Origin: a virus
IMG/VR virus record: IMGVR_UViG_3300044630_001263
Location: 1-60,652 of that record
Length of the DNA: 60,652 nt
Direction: 5' to 3' (one strand)
In this document: positions 51,682-59,623 of the stretch, piece after piece
How the letters are laid out: every line of letters starts with the position of its first letter
How positions within the stretch are numbered: position 1 is the first letter of the stretch
Translations under genes and position numbers: made by a program
The notes under the pieces: model-generated
Databases searched by the model: none
What the model was told of the DNA's origin: nothing
Seen by the model: only the letters and a program-made list of their open reading frames with translations

Positions 51682-51888
51682 TTAGTTAATTCCCCTCTCT
51701 TCATCGATAGCTCTGTGCCATTTATCCTCTTGTTTTAGGTAGTTTCTGTGTTTTGTCAGCTGATGATATATGTTTTTCTCATCTTCTGTGAACACCCCTA
51801 TGTTAGCCATAGCTGTTGTGACTGCATCCAGCTCTTTTTCAGAGAGATCTAGAGTGTATTTCCCGAAAGAATGTCTTAGGAATGCCAT
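51682..51888 (-). CDS. Hypothetical protein
   Basis: A 68-residue helical protein (LSEKELDAVTTAMANIGVFT, EDEKNIYHQLTKHRNYLKQE). The ATG lies one base from the upstream stop. Function unknown. Confidence 0.65.
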   Translation of the reverse strand: MAFLRHSFGKYTLDLSEKELDAVTTAMANIGVFTEDEKNIYHQLTKHRNYLKQEDKWHRAIDEERGIN

Positions 51889-51889
51889 T

Positions 51890-52147
51890 TTAGTATCCTT
51901 CCACTATTTGGTCATAGATTGCTGTGTATTCTATGATGATGCCATTGAGTTCTACCTCATTGACCATGTTTTCGAGTACACTTTTGTTGTCTGACACAGC
52001 ATACAGCAGAGTTTCCCCTGTTGTGTCTGGTGACATGACCACTTTACAGCCAAACTCTTGGACTGACTCAATAACTTCTTCTGTTGTACATCCAAAGTCT
52101 CGTGCCTTGAGTGGGTTTAAGAGTAAATAACGTGCTTTCATGCTCAT
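51890..52147 (-). CDS. Hypothetical protein
   Basis: An 85-residue protein with alternating strands and helices (TTEEVIESVQEFGCKVVMSP, NKSVLENMVNEVELNGIIIE), reminiscent of a small alpha/beta domain. GGAGAA lies upstream. Function unknown. Confidence 0.65.
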   Translation of the reverse strand: MSMKARYLLLNPLKARDFGCTTEEVIESVQEFGCKVVMSPDTTGETLLYAVSDNKSVLENMVNEVELNGIIIEYTAIYDQIVEGY

Positions 52148-52152
52148 TCTCC

Positions 52153-52437
52153 TTAAGCTTCTATAATTTCATTGAACCAAGTGTCAGAACTCCAACCAGC
52201 TGTGACACCAAACCTTACTTGTTTACCAACTAAGCTACGTGCGTGCTTATATTGTCTACGAGCATGTTCAACATCACGGTTAATCGAGAGTTTACGGACA
52301 ACTTCCTTATCATCTACTGCATAGACATACCTGTTAGCAGGGTCTGTATAGACCACCATCAACATAGATGTCTCCATGGTGAACATTGCAGTAGTTGTGT
52401 CGCCTTTAGTGGCATAGTTCATAGTCGCTGTAGTCAT
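52153..52437 (-). CDS. Hypothetical protein
   Basis: A 94-residue protein with a beta-rich start (AMFTMETSMLMVVYTDPANR), a basic middle (VEHARRQYKHARSLVGKQ) and an acidic end. A ribosome site AAAGGATC precedes it. Function unknown. Confidence 0.65.
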   Translation of the reverse strand: MTTATMNYATKGDTTTAMFTMETSMLMVVYTDPANRYVYAVDDKEVVRKLSINRDVEHARRQYKHARSLVGKQVRFGVTAGWSSDTWFNEIIEA

Positions 52438-52522
52438 GTTAGATCCTTTTGGTAATGACTGTTAATGAAAGCTTGGTACTTACCCCAAGTGGTCTCTCCG
52501 TAAGCCCGAGAAGAGCAGTTAG

Positions 52523-52642
52523 TTACACGTGTACTACGTGAACAGTAACTTGATCTGGATGAAACTTGCGTTGCAGCTCTTCTGCTGAATACAAGATATC
52601 AACAAGGTTACCTGTTGTTTTGCTATATACTAAGAAGTACAT
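52523..52642 (-). CDS. Very small protein
   Basis: A 39-residue protein (MYFLVYSKTTGNLVDILYSA, then FHPDQVTVHVVHV). AGGA lies 8 bases upstream, inside the end of the preceding gene. No other coding option exists here, so it is a likely early small gene. Function unknown. Confidence 0.55.
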   Translation of the reverse strand: MYFLVYSKTTGNLVDILYSAEELQRKFHPDQVTVHVVHV

Positions 52643-52643
52643 A

Positions 52644-52802
52644 TCATTTTTCCTTTAAACACACACGATACTCACCACACCCAGGATCATCTGAGGCGGC
52701 AATGTTAAGCTCATTACAGACAAAGTCTGCTTGGTACTCGAACTCGAAAGTCTCGAGCAGCTCTTCAGACTCGTCTGGTCTTACAACCCATAACTCATAC
52801 AT
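52644..52802 (-). CDS. Small acidic protein
   Basis: A 52-residue acidic protein (MYELWVVRPDESEELLETFE, ending GCGEYRVCLKEK) with three cysteines. It overlaps the end of the larger upstream gene by 8 bases. Function unknown. Confidence 0.6.
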   Translation of the reverse strand: MYELWVVRPDESEELLETFEFEYQADFVCNELNIAASDDPGCGEYRVCLKEK

Positions 52803-53256
52803 TTGCGTTCCTTGCCTGTTGAAATTGTTCTAGCTCTATGTACGCTATATCCCTATAGTACTCAGCAGCATCCTTTGCTTCCTGACTTGACCCGTTCCTG
52901 TTGGGAACAAAACACCATGCATGACGGTTCCACCACCACACAAGAGCTTTAGAAAAGGCAGTATTACCTGACCAATGAGGACAACCCTTAGACACCCAGA
53001 ACTTAAGGTGTCGCCAAGTAGACCGAGGCATTTCACAACCACACAAACCCATCTCTGTTAGCATGAGTTCAAAGTCACCAGCGAACGATGCATCACCTTG
53101 CAGGTAATAAGCAACATTCCTTGATGCCCTAGGATGCGTACGTAAGTACGAAGCAGGAGCGATAGCTCCACAAGGATGCCCAATGAGGACATCATTCTCT
53201 TTAGACCTGATCCTACGGTTGATAAGATCAGACGTCAAGCTGTAACGTTTAGCCAT
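52795..53256 (-). CDS. Hypothetical protein, Trp/His-rich
   Basis: A 153-residue protein, basic at the start (MAKRYSLTSDLINRRIRSKE) with a Trp-rich middle (WRHLKFWVSKGCPHWSGN, WWWNRHAWCFVP). The ordered Cys/His/Trp residues suggest a folded domain, but I recognise no family. Second gene of the early block. Confidence 0.68.
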   Translation of the reverse strand: MAKRYSLTSDLINRRIRSKENDVLIGHPCGAIAPASYLRTHPRASRNVAYYLQGDASFAGDFELMLTEMGLCGCEMPRSTWRHLKFWVSKGCPHWSGNTAFSKALVWWWNRHAWCFVPNRNGSSQEAKDAAEYYRDIAYIELEQFQQARNANV

Positions 53257-53258
53257 GT

Positions 53259-53441
53259 TTACTCTCCTTCTTTGATTTCGATTAACAGAATAGCAATCTG
53301 TACACCAGCACAGATACTAGCAACGATCAGACCGATCACATGGAACCAGCCATACATTACCTCATACTGTATCTTATCGACACAGAACACCATCAGTTGC
53401 GACCACAACAGAATGTAAACAACGTGCATTAACTTAGTCAT
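53259..53441 (-). CDS. Small two-span membrane protein
   Basis: A 60-residue protein with two membrane segments (MHVVYILLWSQLMVFCV and WFHVIGLIVASICAGVQIAI) and a short acidic end. AAGGAGAT is a near-perfect ribosome site. It lies just downstream of the A-free gene and may be an early inner-membrane protein. Confidence 0.68.
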   Translation of the reverse strand: MTKLMHVVYILLWSQLMVFCVDKIQYEVMYGWFHVIGLIVASICAGVQIAILLIEIKEGE

Positions 53442-53442
53442 A

Positions 53443-53539
53443 TTAATCTCCTTGAGCTATGACAACCTGTAACCGACAGGCACGGACGAGCAAGACGCTC
53501 TCGGAAGACCCCGACAAAGGAGCCAACCGAGAAAGCCCT
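53443..53539. other. Short A-poor spacer after the A-free gene
   Basis: About 97 bases between the A-free gene and the membrane protein gene. The minus strand remains poor in A but less strictly so than the gene body. It carries the AAGGAG site for the next gene at its end. No gene is assigned. Confidence 0.5.
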
Positions 53540-54178
53540 TCAAAGAGACACAGCACAGAAGTAACCAGACGAACCAGCACGAGCACGACACACAAAGCCA
53601 GAACGACCAGGAGCAGCCCACAAGTCAACAGACACACCAGAGTCAGCAGCAACAGCAACCGCAGACACCAAAGAAGAGAAGGCAGCAGGAGACAACCCAG
53701 AGGACAGACACAAGAAAGGCAAAGAGAAGCCAGCAACGTCCACCGACAACACACCACCAGACACCAACCAACCACGAACAACCACACCAGAGGCAGCAGG
53801 AACAAAGCCCGAAGAAGGAACACCAAGGCAAGAGGCAGGAACACCAGCACCAGAAGCCAAAGGACACACAGGAGCAACAGCCGCCAAAGCACGACCAGCA
53901 CGAGCCAACACAGCCAAACGAGCAGGAGAGACACCAGCAGCACGAGCACGAGACCACACACCACGAGCACGAGCCAACAAGTCAGCAACAGCCGCAGGAG
54001 AAACAGCAGGAGAGGCACGACCAGAAGCCGCACACAAACCAAGCAACACCACAGACAAACGGCAAGACCGAACCAAAGAAGAAACCGAAGAAGACAGAGC
54101 CGAACGAACAGCACCAGAAGCAACAGGAGACACAGCACCGAGGACGGGCAAAGAAGCAGCAGAGAAAGAGAAGGACAT
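53540..54178 (-). CDS. Adenine-free early gene, product with a reduced residue alphabet
   Basis: A 212-residue product from the ATG at 54178 (a GTG at 54331 would extend it to 263). The sense strand has almost no A; only Asp GAC, Tyr TAC, the ATG and the stop carry one. The longer form has no Lys, Glu, Asn, Gln, His, Ile or Thr. Because stops need A, open frames here mean nothing by themselves. The support is codon regularity in this frame only: by hand count GCT is 35 of 43 Ala codons, CGT 14 of 15 Arg, TTG 18 of 24 Leu. Ala/Val/Gly/Ser-rich, with a helical middle (ADLLARARGVWSRARAAG) and beta-like end. No family recognised. It would be the first early gene of the minus block. Confidence 0.6.
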   Translation of the reverse strand: MSFSFSAASLPVLGAVSPVASGAVRSALSSSVSSLVRSCRLSVVLLGLCAASGRASPAVSPAAVADLLARARGVWSRARAAGVSPARLAVLARAGRALAAVAPVCPLASGAGVPASCLGVPSSGFVPAASGVVVRGWLVSGGVLSVDVAGFSLPFLCLSSGLSPAAFSSLVSAVAVAADSGVSVDLWAAPGRSGFVCRARAGSSGYFCAVSL

Positions 54179-54331
54179 AACAAACCCCAAAGAGCGCAGG
54201 AAGGAAAGCCGACAAGCACCGCGCCAAGCGCAAGCCGACAGGGAAGGAAGGACGGGACGCCCACCGAGCAACCGAGCACCCCGAGAACAGGGGGGGCAGG
54301 GAAAACCAGGAGGGGCGAACCCAACCAACAC
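53740..54331. other. T-depleted tract (plus strand)
   Basis: In these 592 bases the plus strand has only two T (53982 and 54178). T-free runs are 242, 195 and 153 bases long. The tract is GC-rich against an AT-rich genome. The right boundary is sharp: normal composition resumes at 54332. All six frames are open because no stop codon can form, so frame length carries no coding information. Confidence 0.95.
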
Positions 54332-54506
54332 TTGATTCTTTTAAACACACACAAAGACTTCTACCCACGACATTCTCCAAAAACAATTCTCCAAAGGCTT
54401 CCCCATAGTAGAGCAGGGGGTACCCGAAAAAAGTATTCGAATTATTACATTTATGAATATACTAGTCGGTACATAATAGAGAAACATTTTTTATACAAGT
54501 GGAAAT
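54332..54506. promoter_or_regulatory. Divergent control region between early and late blocks
   Basis: The 175-base gap separates the minus early block from the plus terminase operon, so it should carry early promoters for the minus block. I see AT-rich stretches (ATTATTACATTTATGAATATAC) but no convincing -35/-10 pair for host polymerase. ATTCTCCAAA occurs twice. An 8-bp palindrome GGGTACCC lies at about 54418-54425. If the virion polymerase starts early transcription, its promoter would be expected here. Confidence 0.5.
54462..54485 (+). promoter_or_regulatory. Candidate phage RNA polymerase promoter
   Basis: Reads CTAGTCGGTACATAATAGAG, one change from the core motif. It points to the large terminase gene, 22 bases further on, and would drive the packaging and head operon. 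Confidence 0.75.
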
Positions 54507-56147
54507 ATGAAACAACAAAACAATTCTGAGAAGCTAGAGGCTCTGAGGGAATTAAAGAAGCGAGAGAAATTAGCTTCATACAAGAATAACTTTGAGTTAT
54601 TCGCCAAAGAACAAATTAAAATCTTACCCAAGGACTCCTCCAAGGGATTTCAATTTTTTGAATTCAATGAAGCTCAAAAGATTGTGAATGAAGCTCTTGA
54701 GAAACAACTCAAGGAGACGGGGAGAGTCAGAGCTATTATTCTTAAAGCTCGACAGATGGGTTTAAGTACATACACGACAGGAAGGGTATTCTGGAAGAGT
54801 TACTTTAATGCGTATAATAAGTCAGTAGTTATGGCTCATGATGCGGCTACTAGTGATGCGCTATTTAGTATGTCCAGGAATACTATTTACAATATGTCTG
54901 ATACCTTCAGACCAGTATTGAAGAAGTCAAATGCAAAAGAGATTATGTTTGAGCATAATGATTCGGGGTACAGGCTGTATACAGCTGGTGCTCCTGAGGC
55001 GGGTAGGGGAACAACTCCTACGATTGCTCACTTGTCTGAAGTTGCATTTTGGGGTCATGATGAAAAGATCCTTGCAGGACTATTCCAAGGTATCTCCCAA
55101 GCGGATGGTACAGAGGTTATTCTTGAGAGTACAGCGAATGGGGTAGGTAACTCATTTCACAGGTTATGGCAGGGAGCTGTAAAGGGTGAGAATGATTATG
55201 TAGCTATCTTTGTTCCGTGGTACTTGATGACAGAGTATCGGAGGAAGGCTCCTGAGGGTTTTGAAAGAACAACAGATGAGGAAGTATTAGTCACTAGGTA
55301 TAGCTTAGATGATGATCAGTTATATTGGAGAAGGTTAAAGATTGCGGAGGGTGGTGAGGATAAGTTCCGTCAGGAGTATCCCGCGACACCTGAGGAAGCA
55401 TTTATTGTTTCTGGCTCTAATGTGTTTAACATTGAGAAGTTAAGTAAGCTTGTTCCTCAACCTATATTAGCCAAGAGAGAGTTTAACTTTGAATCCTCTA
55501 TGATGGAGGACTTAAAGGATGGCTCGATTGAGATATTTAAGTATCCTACTTTTGAAGATGCCTTTGCTATCGGTGCTGACGTTGCTTTGGGTGTTGGCAA
55601 GGATTATTCTACAGCCGTGGTTATCAATGCCAAGAGGGAAGTGTGCGCAGTTTATCGTAGTAATACGATTGATCCTAGTCAGTTTGGTGATCTATTATTT
55701 TACCTAGGAAGGTACTACAATAATGCTTTGTTAGCTGTAGAGTCTAACTCTATGGGTATAGCAACATTAAACAGGTTAACTCAAATGGGTTATGTGAACA
55801 TGTACTATCAGACTAAGATGGCGAATGTATCCAAGGAAGAGGGTAGTAGGATTGGCTGGAGAACTACTTCAGCGTCTAAACCTGCTATTATTGGGTTCTT
55901 AAAGAATGCCATTGAACAGGAAGATATCTGGATACCCTCCAGGATTATCATCGGTGAACTTATGAACTACGTAGCAGACGACTCTGGAAAGACAAACGCT
56001 ATTGTCGGTCAGAATGATGATACTGTTATTGCCCTTGCTATTGCGCTTGAAGTAATCAGAACTCATGGTGACAGACTAACAAATACAACAGTACCTTTCT
56101 CACAGAAGATAGGTAACTACAGACCAGTAGAAACTACTTGGATATGA
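54507..56147 (+). CDS. terL: Terminase large subunit
   Basis: A 546-residue packaging motor. The ATPase has a Walker A-type ILKARQMGLST (residues 78-88) and a Walker B region at TPTIAHLSEVAFW. The nuclease domain has AIGADVALGVGKDYS (Asp), LLAVESNSMG (Glu) and QNDDTVIALAIAL (Asp). It cuts and pumps DNA into the portal-bearing head. No overlap with the next gene; a ribosome site GGAGAA follows. Confidence 0.93.
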   Translation: MKQQNNSEKLEALRELKKREKLASYKNNFELFAKEQIKILPKDSSKGFQFFEFNEAQKIVNEALEKQLKETGRVRAIILKARQMGLSTYTTGRVFWKSYFNAYNKSVVMAHDAATSDALFSMSRNTIYNMSDTFRPVLKKSNAKEIMFEHNDSGYRLYTAGAPEAGRGTTPTIAHLSEVAFWGHDEKILAGLFQGISQADGTEVILESTANGVGNSFHRLWQGAVKGENDYVAIFVPWYLMTEYRRKAPEGFERTTDEEVLVTRYSLDDDQLYWRRLKIAEGGEDKFRQEYPATPEEAFIVSGSNVFNIEKLSKLVPQPILAKREFNFESSMMEDLKDGSIEIFKYPTFEDAFAIGADVALGVGKDYSTAVVINAKREVCAVYRSNTIDPSQFGDLLFYLGRYYNNALLAVESNSMGIATLNRLTQMGYVNMYYQTKMANVSKEEGSRIGWRTTSASKPAIIGFLKNAIEQEDIWIPSRIIIGELMNYVADDSGKTNAIVGQNDDTVIALAIALEVIRTHGDRLTNTTVPFSQKIGNYRPVETTWI

Positions 56148-56162
56148 TAATAGGAGAATATT

Positions 56163-56423
56163 ATGGCAAAAGATCCTCGACTAGAAAGAGCTGGTGTATC
56201 AGGTTATAACAAACCTAAGAGAACTCCAGACCACAAGACTAAGAGTCACATTGTTGTGGCTAAGAGTGGTGATACAGTTAAGACTATCAGGTTTGGTGCT
56301 CAGGGTGCAGTAGGCAGTCCTGACGGTTCCAAGCGTAATGAAGCTTTTAAAGCTAGACATGCAACTAATATTGCCAAAGGACCTTTGTCTGCGGCATACT
56401 GGGCTAATAAGGTTAAATGGTAA
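56163..56423 (+). CDS. Conserved phage protein, DPRLERAGVSGYNKPKRTP type
   Basis: An 86-residue basic protein. KDPRLERAGVSGYNKPKRTP, KSHIVVAKSGD, TIRFGAQGAVGS, FKARHATNIAKGPLSAAYWA and a VKW end are a strongly conserved pattern in podovirus and cyanophage-like genomes. It sits between terminase and portal. Function unknown; a virion or packaging accessory role is reasonable. Confidence 0.8.
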   Translation: MAKDPRLERAGVSGYNKPKRTPDHKTKSHIVVAKSGDTVKTIRFGAQGAVGSPDGSKRNEAFKARHATNIAKGPLSAAYWANKVKW

Positions 56424-56427
56424 ATAT

Positions 56428-56574
56428 ATGGCACAACTAAATGTACCCCTCAGGGGCGAAGAAAAAGAACAATTTAAAAAGCTACTTAAGCCCCAACAGG
56501 GCGGTCGGCTTTTAAATCCACAGGAAAAAATTGGTGATAAAATCCCCAGAGATTTTAATCCCCGAAAGAGTTAG
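56428..56574 (+). CDS. Small basic protein between terminase and portal
   Basis: A 48-residue basic protein (MAQLNVPLRGEEKEQFKKLL to PRDFNPRKS). The ATG lies two bases after the preceding stop. A longer in-frame start would overlap the conserved upstream gene. Function unknown. Confidence 0.62.
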   Translation: MAQLNVPLRGEEKEQFKKLLKPQQGGRLLNPQEKIGDKIPRDFNPRKS

Positions 56575-56705
56575 TCCTTGTGTCCTAAGAGAAGTTTACT
56601 TCTACTTTGTTGGCTACTAGCAGGGTGATTAAAGAATTAGTAGCACCATACAAGTCTTGTTGTAGACTTTGATTGAATGAATGTATAAACCAAGAAAGGT
56701 TTACA
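56575..56705 (+). other. Leader with three hairpins before the portal gene
   Basis: The 131-base gap has no gene. It holds AGAAG/CTTCT (56590-56603), GCTACTA/TAGTAGC (56613-56644) and AAGTCT/AGACTT (56652-56669). None is followed by a T-run, so they may regulate processing or translation of the portal message. The portal ribosome site AAAGG lies at the end. Confidence 0.55.
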
Positions 56706-58961
56706 ATGAGTGATACAAGTAGAGATATCATCCGCTTTGTGGATAGATACAAAGATCCGGTAGGAGATAATGAACTCCTAGCGATGATCGAACAGGGTGT
56801 AATGAACTCTGTTGGTGACTTCTTGAACAGTTCCGACCTAGCTCGTGAACGGCAGAAGGCTACCTACGAATACGGTATGATGCCGCAATTCCACCTGATT
56901 CCTCAGGGTGCTTCACAGATTGTCTCTTCAGACACTGTAGAGGCTATTGAGGGATACACAGCTATTCTTGCTGAACTTATGTTTAACAACAATAAGATTG
57001 CAAGGTTTATTCCAGCAGGAAATTCCCCTAAGGCTTTCCATGAGGCTAAAGTAGCTTCTGACCTTGTTAACTATGCTATCTTCAAACAGAATCCTGGTTG
57101 GGAAGTATTAAATACATGGGTTAAGTCTGCTCTGTTGTGGAAGAATAGTATTATCCGTTGGGAATATATTGAAGACTTTGACTATCAGTTTGAAGAGTTT
57201 GACTCTATCGGTCAAGAGAATCTTGATCTTTTGTTAGCTGATGAGAATGTAGAAATTATTGGTGATCTCAAGTATGACCAAGAATTAGATACAGACGAAG
57301 AAGGTAATGCTGTCTACAAGATGGTATACAAAGATGTTCGTCTTAAAAAGAAACATAACAAGACAAGGGTCTTGATTAAGAACGTACACCCAGAATGTTT
57401 CCGTATTACACGGGATGCACACTCACTAGACGATGCAGCATTCGTGGGTATTCAGATCGATATGACTCGTTCTGAAGTGAGAAAGTTTTTCCCTGACATA
57501 GCAGAGAATATTGACTGGGACGCCATTGGAGACGGTAGCTACGATTGGGCTACCAAGTACACCGAAGAGCAAGCAGCTCGTAAGCGTCTAGTTGGTGAAG
57601 AGTACTGGCTTGGGGGAAATTCACGGGAGCTATTCCCGTCAGAAGCTAATCGACAACTCACTGTTATTGAGTGTTGGTTACGTGTAGACCGTGATGGTGA
57701 TGGTATCGCTGAACTAAAGCACTTTATTATTGCTGGTTCAACAATCCTTATGGAAGAGGATTGTGACATGATTCCATTGGCGACTCTTTGTCCCTTTGAA
57801 GTACCTCACGAGTTCTTTGGGTTGTCTGTGGCTGATATGATTCGCCCAACAACCTTGGCTTCAACAGCTATTATGCGTGGTTTTATTGAGAATGTTTACT
57901 TAACTAACTACTCACCTAAGCTTGCTGATCCTAATGTTGTAGACTTCAGTGCTCTACAGAACATGAAGCCAAAACAGATTATTGCTACTAATGGTAATCC
58001 TAATGGAGCTGTAGCCGCTTTGACACCAGACACTATCAGTACTGGTACTGTACCTGTTCTTGAATTGTTACAACTACATAAAGAACAAGCTACAGGTTTG
58101 TCTAAAGCTGCTCAAGGCTTGAATGATACGCTATATGTCTCTGGTAATTCAGAGGAGAAGATGCAACGGGCTATGTCTGCTGCACAAGTGCGTATTCAAT
58201 TTATGGCACGTAGATTTGCTGAAACAGGGTTTAAGAGACTCTGTGAAGGTGTATACAAGACTATGCGGGATAAACTGCGTGGTAAAGAAGTTAACTACTA
58301 TGACCAGAATGATTTGTTTAAGTCTGTGGATCCAGGAACACTACCAAGTAACCTGATGCTCTATATTGATGTTGATGTTGGTGAAAACAGTAACAGCAAT
58401 ATCATGAAGAAAATGAATACTGTTGGTCAACAGATTATTCCAGCACTGCAACAAGCAGGAGCTGGTGGAGCTGTTAATCCACAGGCTGCAGTAAATATCG
58501 CATGTAAAGCAATTGAGTCTATGGATCTTGATCCTTTAGACTTCCTTGTTGACTACACTGATCCTAAGTTCATTGAACAAGCAATGAAGTCTAGGGAAGG
58601 TGAGATGGCGGCTGCAGAGAAACAAAGACAACTTGAAGAACAAGTTAAGATGATTGACATAGCACAGAGGCAAGCAACCCTTGACCTCACTAATGTACAA
58701 GCTAAAAATGCCATGCAAGATAACACCAAACAACTTATGGTTTCTTTGGATAAGAGTTATCAAGAGTGGAGTAAGCTCTATATTCAGGCGGCTAAAGAAG
58801 GTGTTGAACTACCTCCTAAACCTGATGTTAAAGAACTCCTTGCTATGGCTAAGGCATTCATCGATGCTGACTCGCATAATGATGCAAGTAAACCTCAAGG
58901 TAGCCAAGCACCACCGCAACAGGCAGGTCCTGCTGCTGCTGGTGAAAACCCAATGATGTAA
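56706..58961 (+). CDS. Portal protein
   Basis: A 751-residue portal. I chose the ATG at 56706, which has AAAGG 7 bases upstream, over one 33 bases earlier. GMMPQFHLIPQGASQIVSSD, FIPAGNSPKAFHEAKVASDL and the YDVYED-like helical wing, followed by the crown part (LYIDVDVGENSNSNIMKKMN) match P22/SU10-type portals. A Gln-rich coiled coil and a disordered end (PQGSQAPPQQAGPAA) follow. It forms the twelve-subunit DNA gate and docks with terminase and adaptor. Confidence 0.88.
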   Translation: MSDTSRDIIRFVDRYKDPVGDNELLAMIEQGVMNSVGDFLNSSDLARERQKATYEYGMMPQFHLIPQGASQIVSSDTVEAIEGYTAILAELMFNNNKIARFIPAGNSPKAFHEAKVASDLVNYAIFKQNPGWEVLNTWVKSALLWKNSIIRWEYIEDFDYQFEEFDSIGQENLDLLLADENVEIIGDLKYDQELDTDEEGNAVYKMVYKDVRLKKKHNKTRVLIKNVHPECFRITRDAHSLDDAAFVGIQIDMTRSEVRKFFPDIAENIDWDAIGDGSYDWATKYTEEQAARKRLVGEEYWLGGNSRELFPSEANRQLTVIECWLRVDRDGDGIAELKHFIIAGSTILMEEDCDMIPLATLCPFEVPHEFFGLSVADMIRPTTLASTAIMRGFIENVYLTNYSPKLADPNVVDFSALQNMKPKQIIATNGNPNGAVAALTPDTISTGTVPVLELLQLHKEQATGLSKAAQGLNDTLYVSGNSEEKMQRAMSAAQVRIQFMARRFAETGFKRLCEGVYKTMRDKLRGKEVNYYDQNDLFKSVDPGTLPSNLMLYIDVDVGENSNSNIMKKMNTVGQQIIPALQQAGAGGAVNPQAAVNIACKAIESMDLDPLDFLVDYTDPKFIEQAMKSREGEMAAAEKQRQLEEQVKMIDIAQRQATLDLTNVQAKNAMQDNTKQLMVSLDKSYQEWSKLYIQAAKEGVELPPKPDVKELLAMAKAFIDADSHNDASKPQGSQAPPQQAGPAAAGENPMM

Positions 58962-58969
58962 CAAAAACC

Positions 58970-58997
58970 CTCCCTCGTAACTGGGGGAGTCTTTCTA
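58970..58997 (+). terminator. Weak hairpin after portal gene
   Basis: CTCCC pairs with GGGAG around a 10-base loop and a T-rich segment (TCTTTCT) follows. The stem is short, so this is probably an attenuator at most, balancing portal and scaffold-capsid levels. Confidence 0.4.
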
Positions 58998-59007
58998 GAA
59001 ATAATTT

Positions 59008-59364
59008 ATGGATAAATATCGTAGTGGCTTTGAAAAGAAGATTAAGCCAAAGATGAATCATGAAACAGGTGAATACAAAGTAGAGCCTTTTCGTGAAGCC
59101 CAAGTAGCCTTAGGTCGTGCAGAGTTTGTTCAGCGAGAGCGAGAGCAATTCTTTGGTGACGCCTACAGCGAAATCCTTGCTGACTTATTTGTCACATGGT
59201 TGAAGACAGAGCCTCATTGTTCTAAAGAACGAGAGTATCTCTATCATACAGCTATGGCATTAGGTAGTGTTAAGGAAAAATTAGTTGGTATTGAAATGTA
59301 CGGTAATAACGTCAAGTTCATTAATCAACAAAACAAAAATACCCAAGAGGGGTCTGAGGAATAA
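59008..59364 (+). CDS. Hypothetical protein, head region
   Basis: A 118-residue, charged, helical protein (EPFREAQVALGRAEFVQRER, FVTWLKTEPHCSKEREYLYH). It lies between portal and scaffold, a position often filled by head-assembly proteins in related phages. No family recognised. Confidence 0.7.
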   Translation: MDKYRSGFEKKIKPKMNHETGEYKVEPFREAQVALGRAEFVQREREQFFGDAYSEILADLFVTWLKTEPHCSKEREYLYHTAMALGSVKEKLVGIEMYGNNVKFINQQNKNTQEGSEE

Positions 59365-59365
59365 T

Positions 59366-59602
59366 ATGAGTGATTTAAATAAAGCAAAAGATGTGCTAGA
59401 GAAAGCACGACAAGAAATCCTACGTGAATTGGTCCAATGCGGATCAAATGGCGGTGTAGGTCGAGCAGGGAATTATGCACCAACCTTTGTTAATCTAACA
59501 AATGCTATTGATGCAATTGACCGTCTTATGAATAAAGACAAGTCAGATTTCGCTGAACGTATGGCTGTGGCGAAGAAAGCCAAAGCTGAAGCCAAACAAT
59601 AA
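59366..59602 (+). CDS. Small helical protein upstream of scaffold
   Basis: A 78-residue helical protein (DLNKAKDVLEKARQEILREL, AIDAIDRLMNKDK) with a basic end. I chose the ATG at 59366 because of the GAGGAA site. It may be a scaffold partner or a head-assembly factor, but this is only from position. Confidence 0.68.
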   Translation: MSDLNKAKDVLEKARQEILRELVQCGSNGGVGRAGNYAPTFVNLTNAIDAIDRLMNKDKSDFAERMAVAKKAKAEAKQ

Positions 59603-59623
59603 CGGACACAAAGGTAAAAGAAT

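Noticed and set aside
53540-54331. A-to-G hypermutation (adenine deamination or retroelement mutagenesis) as the cause of the A-free tract
   Set aside because: An ordinary phage gene changed from A to G should be full of GGG (from Lys and Glu codons) and GCG/CCG. Instead GGT, GCT, CCT and TCT dominate. No reverse transcriptase or template repeat is visible.
53443-54354. Minus-strand frame (303 codons) made almost entirely of Leu, Val and Cys
   Set aside because: It is the frame-shifted shadow of the 53540..54178 gene; codon regularity lies in the other frame.
53459-54529. Long plus-strand frame (356 codons) rich in Arg, Ser, Thr and Asn opposite the A-free gene
   Set aside because: No stop can form without T, so openness means nothing. 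Its codons show no regularity and it runs into the terminase start region.
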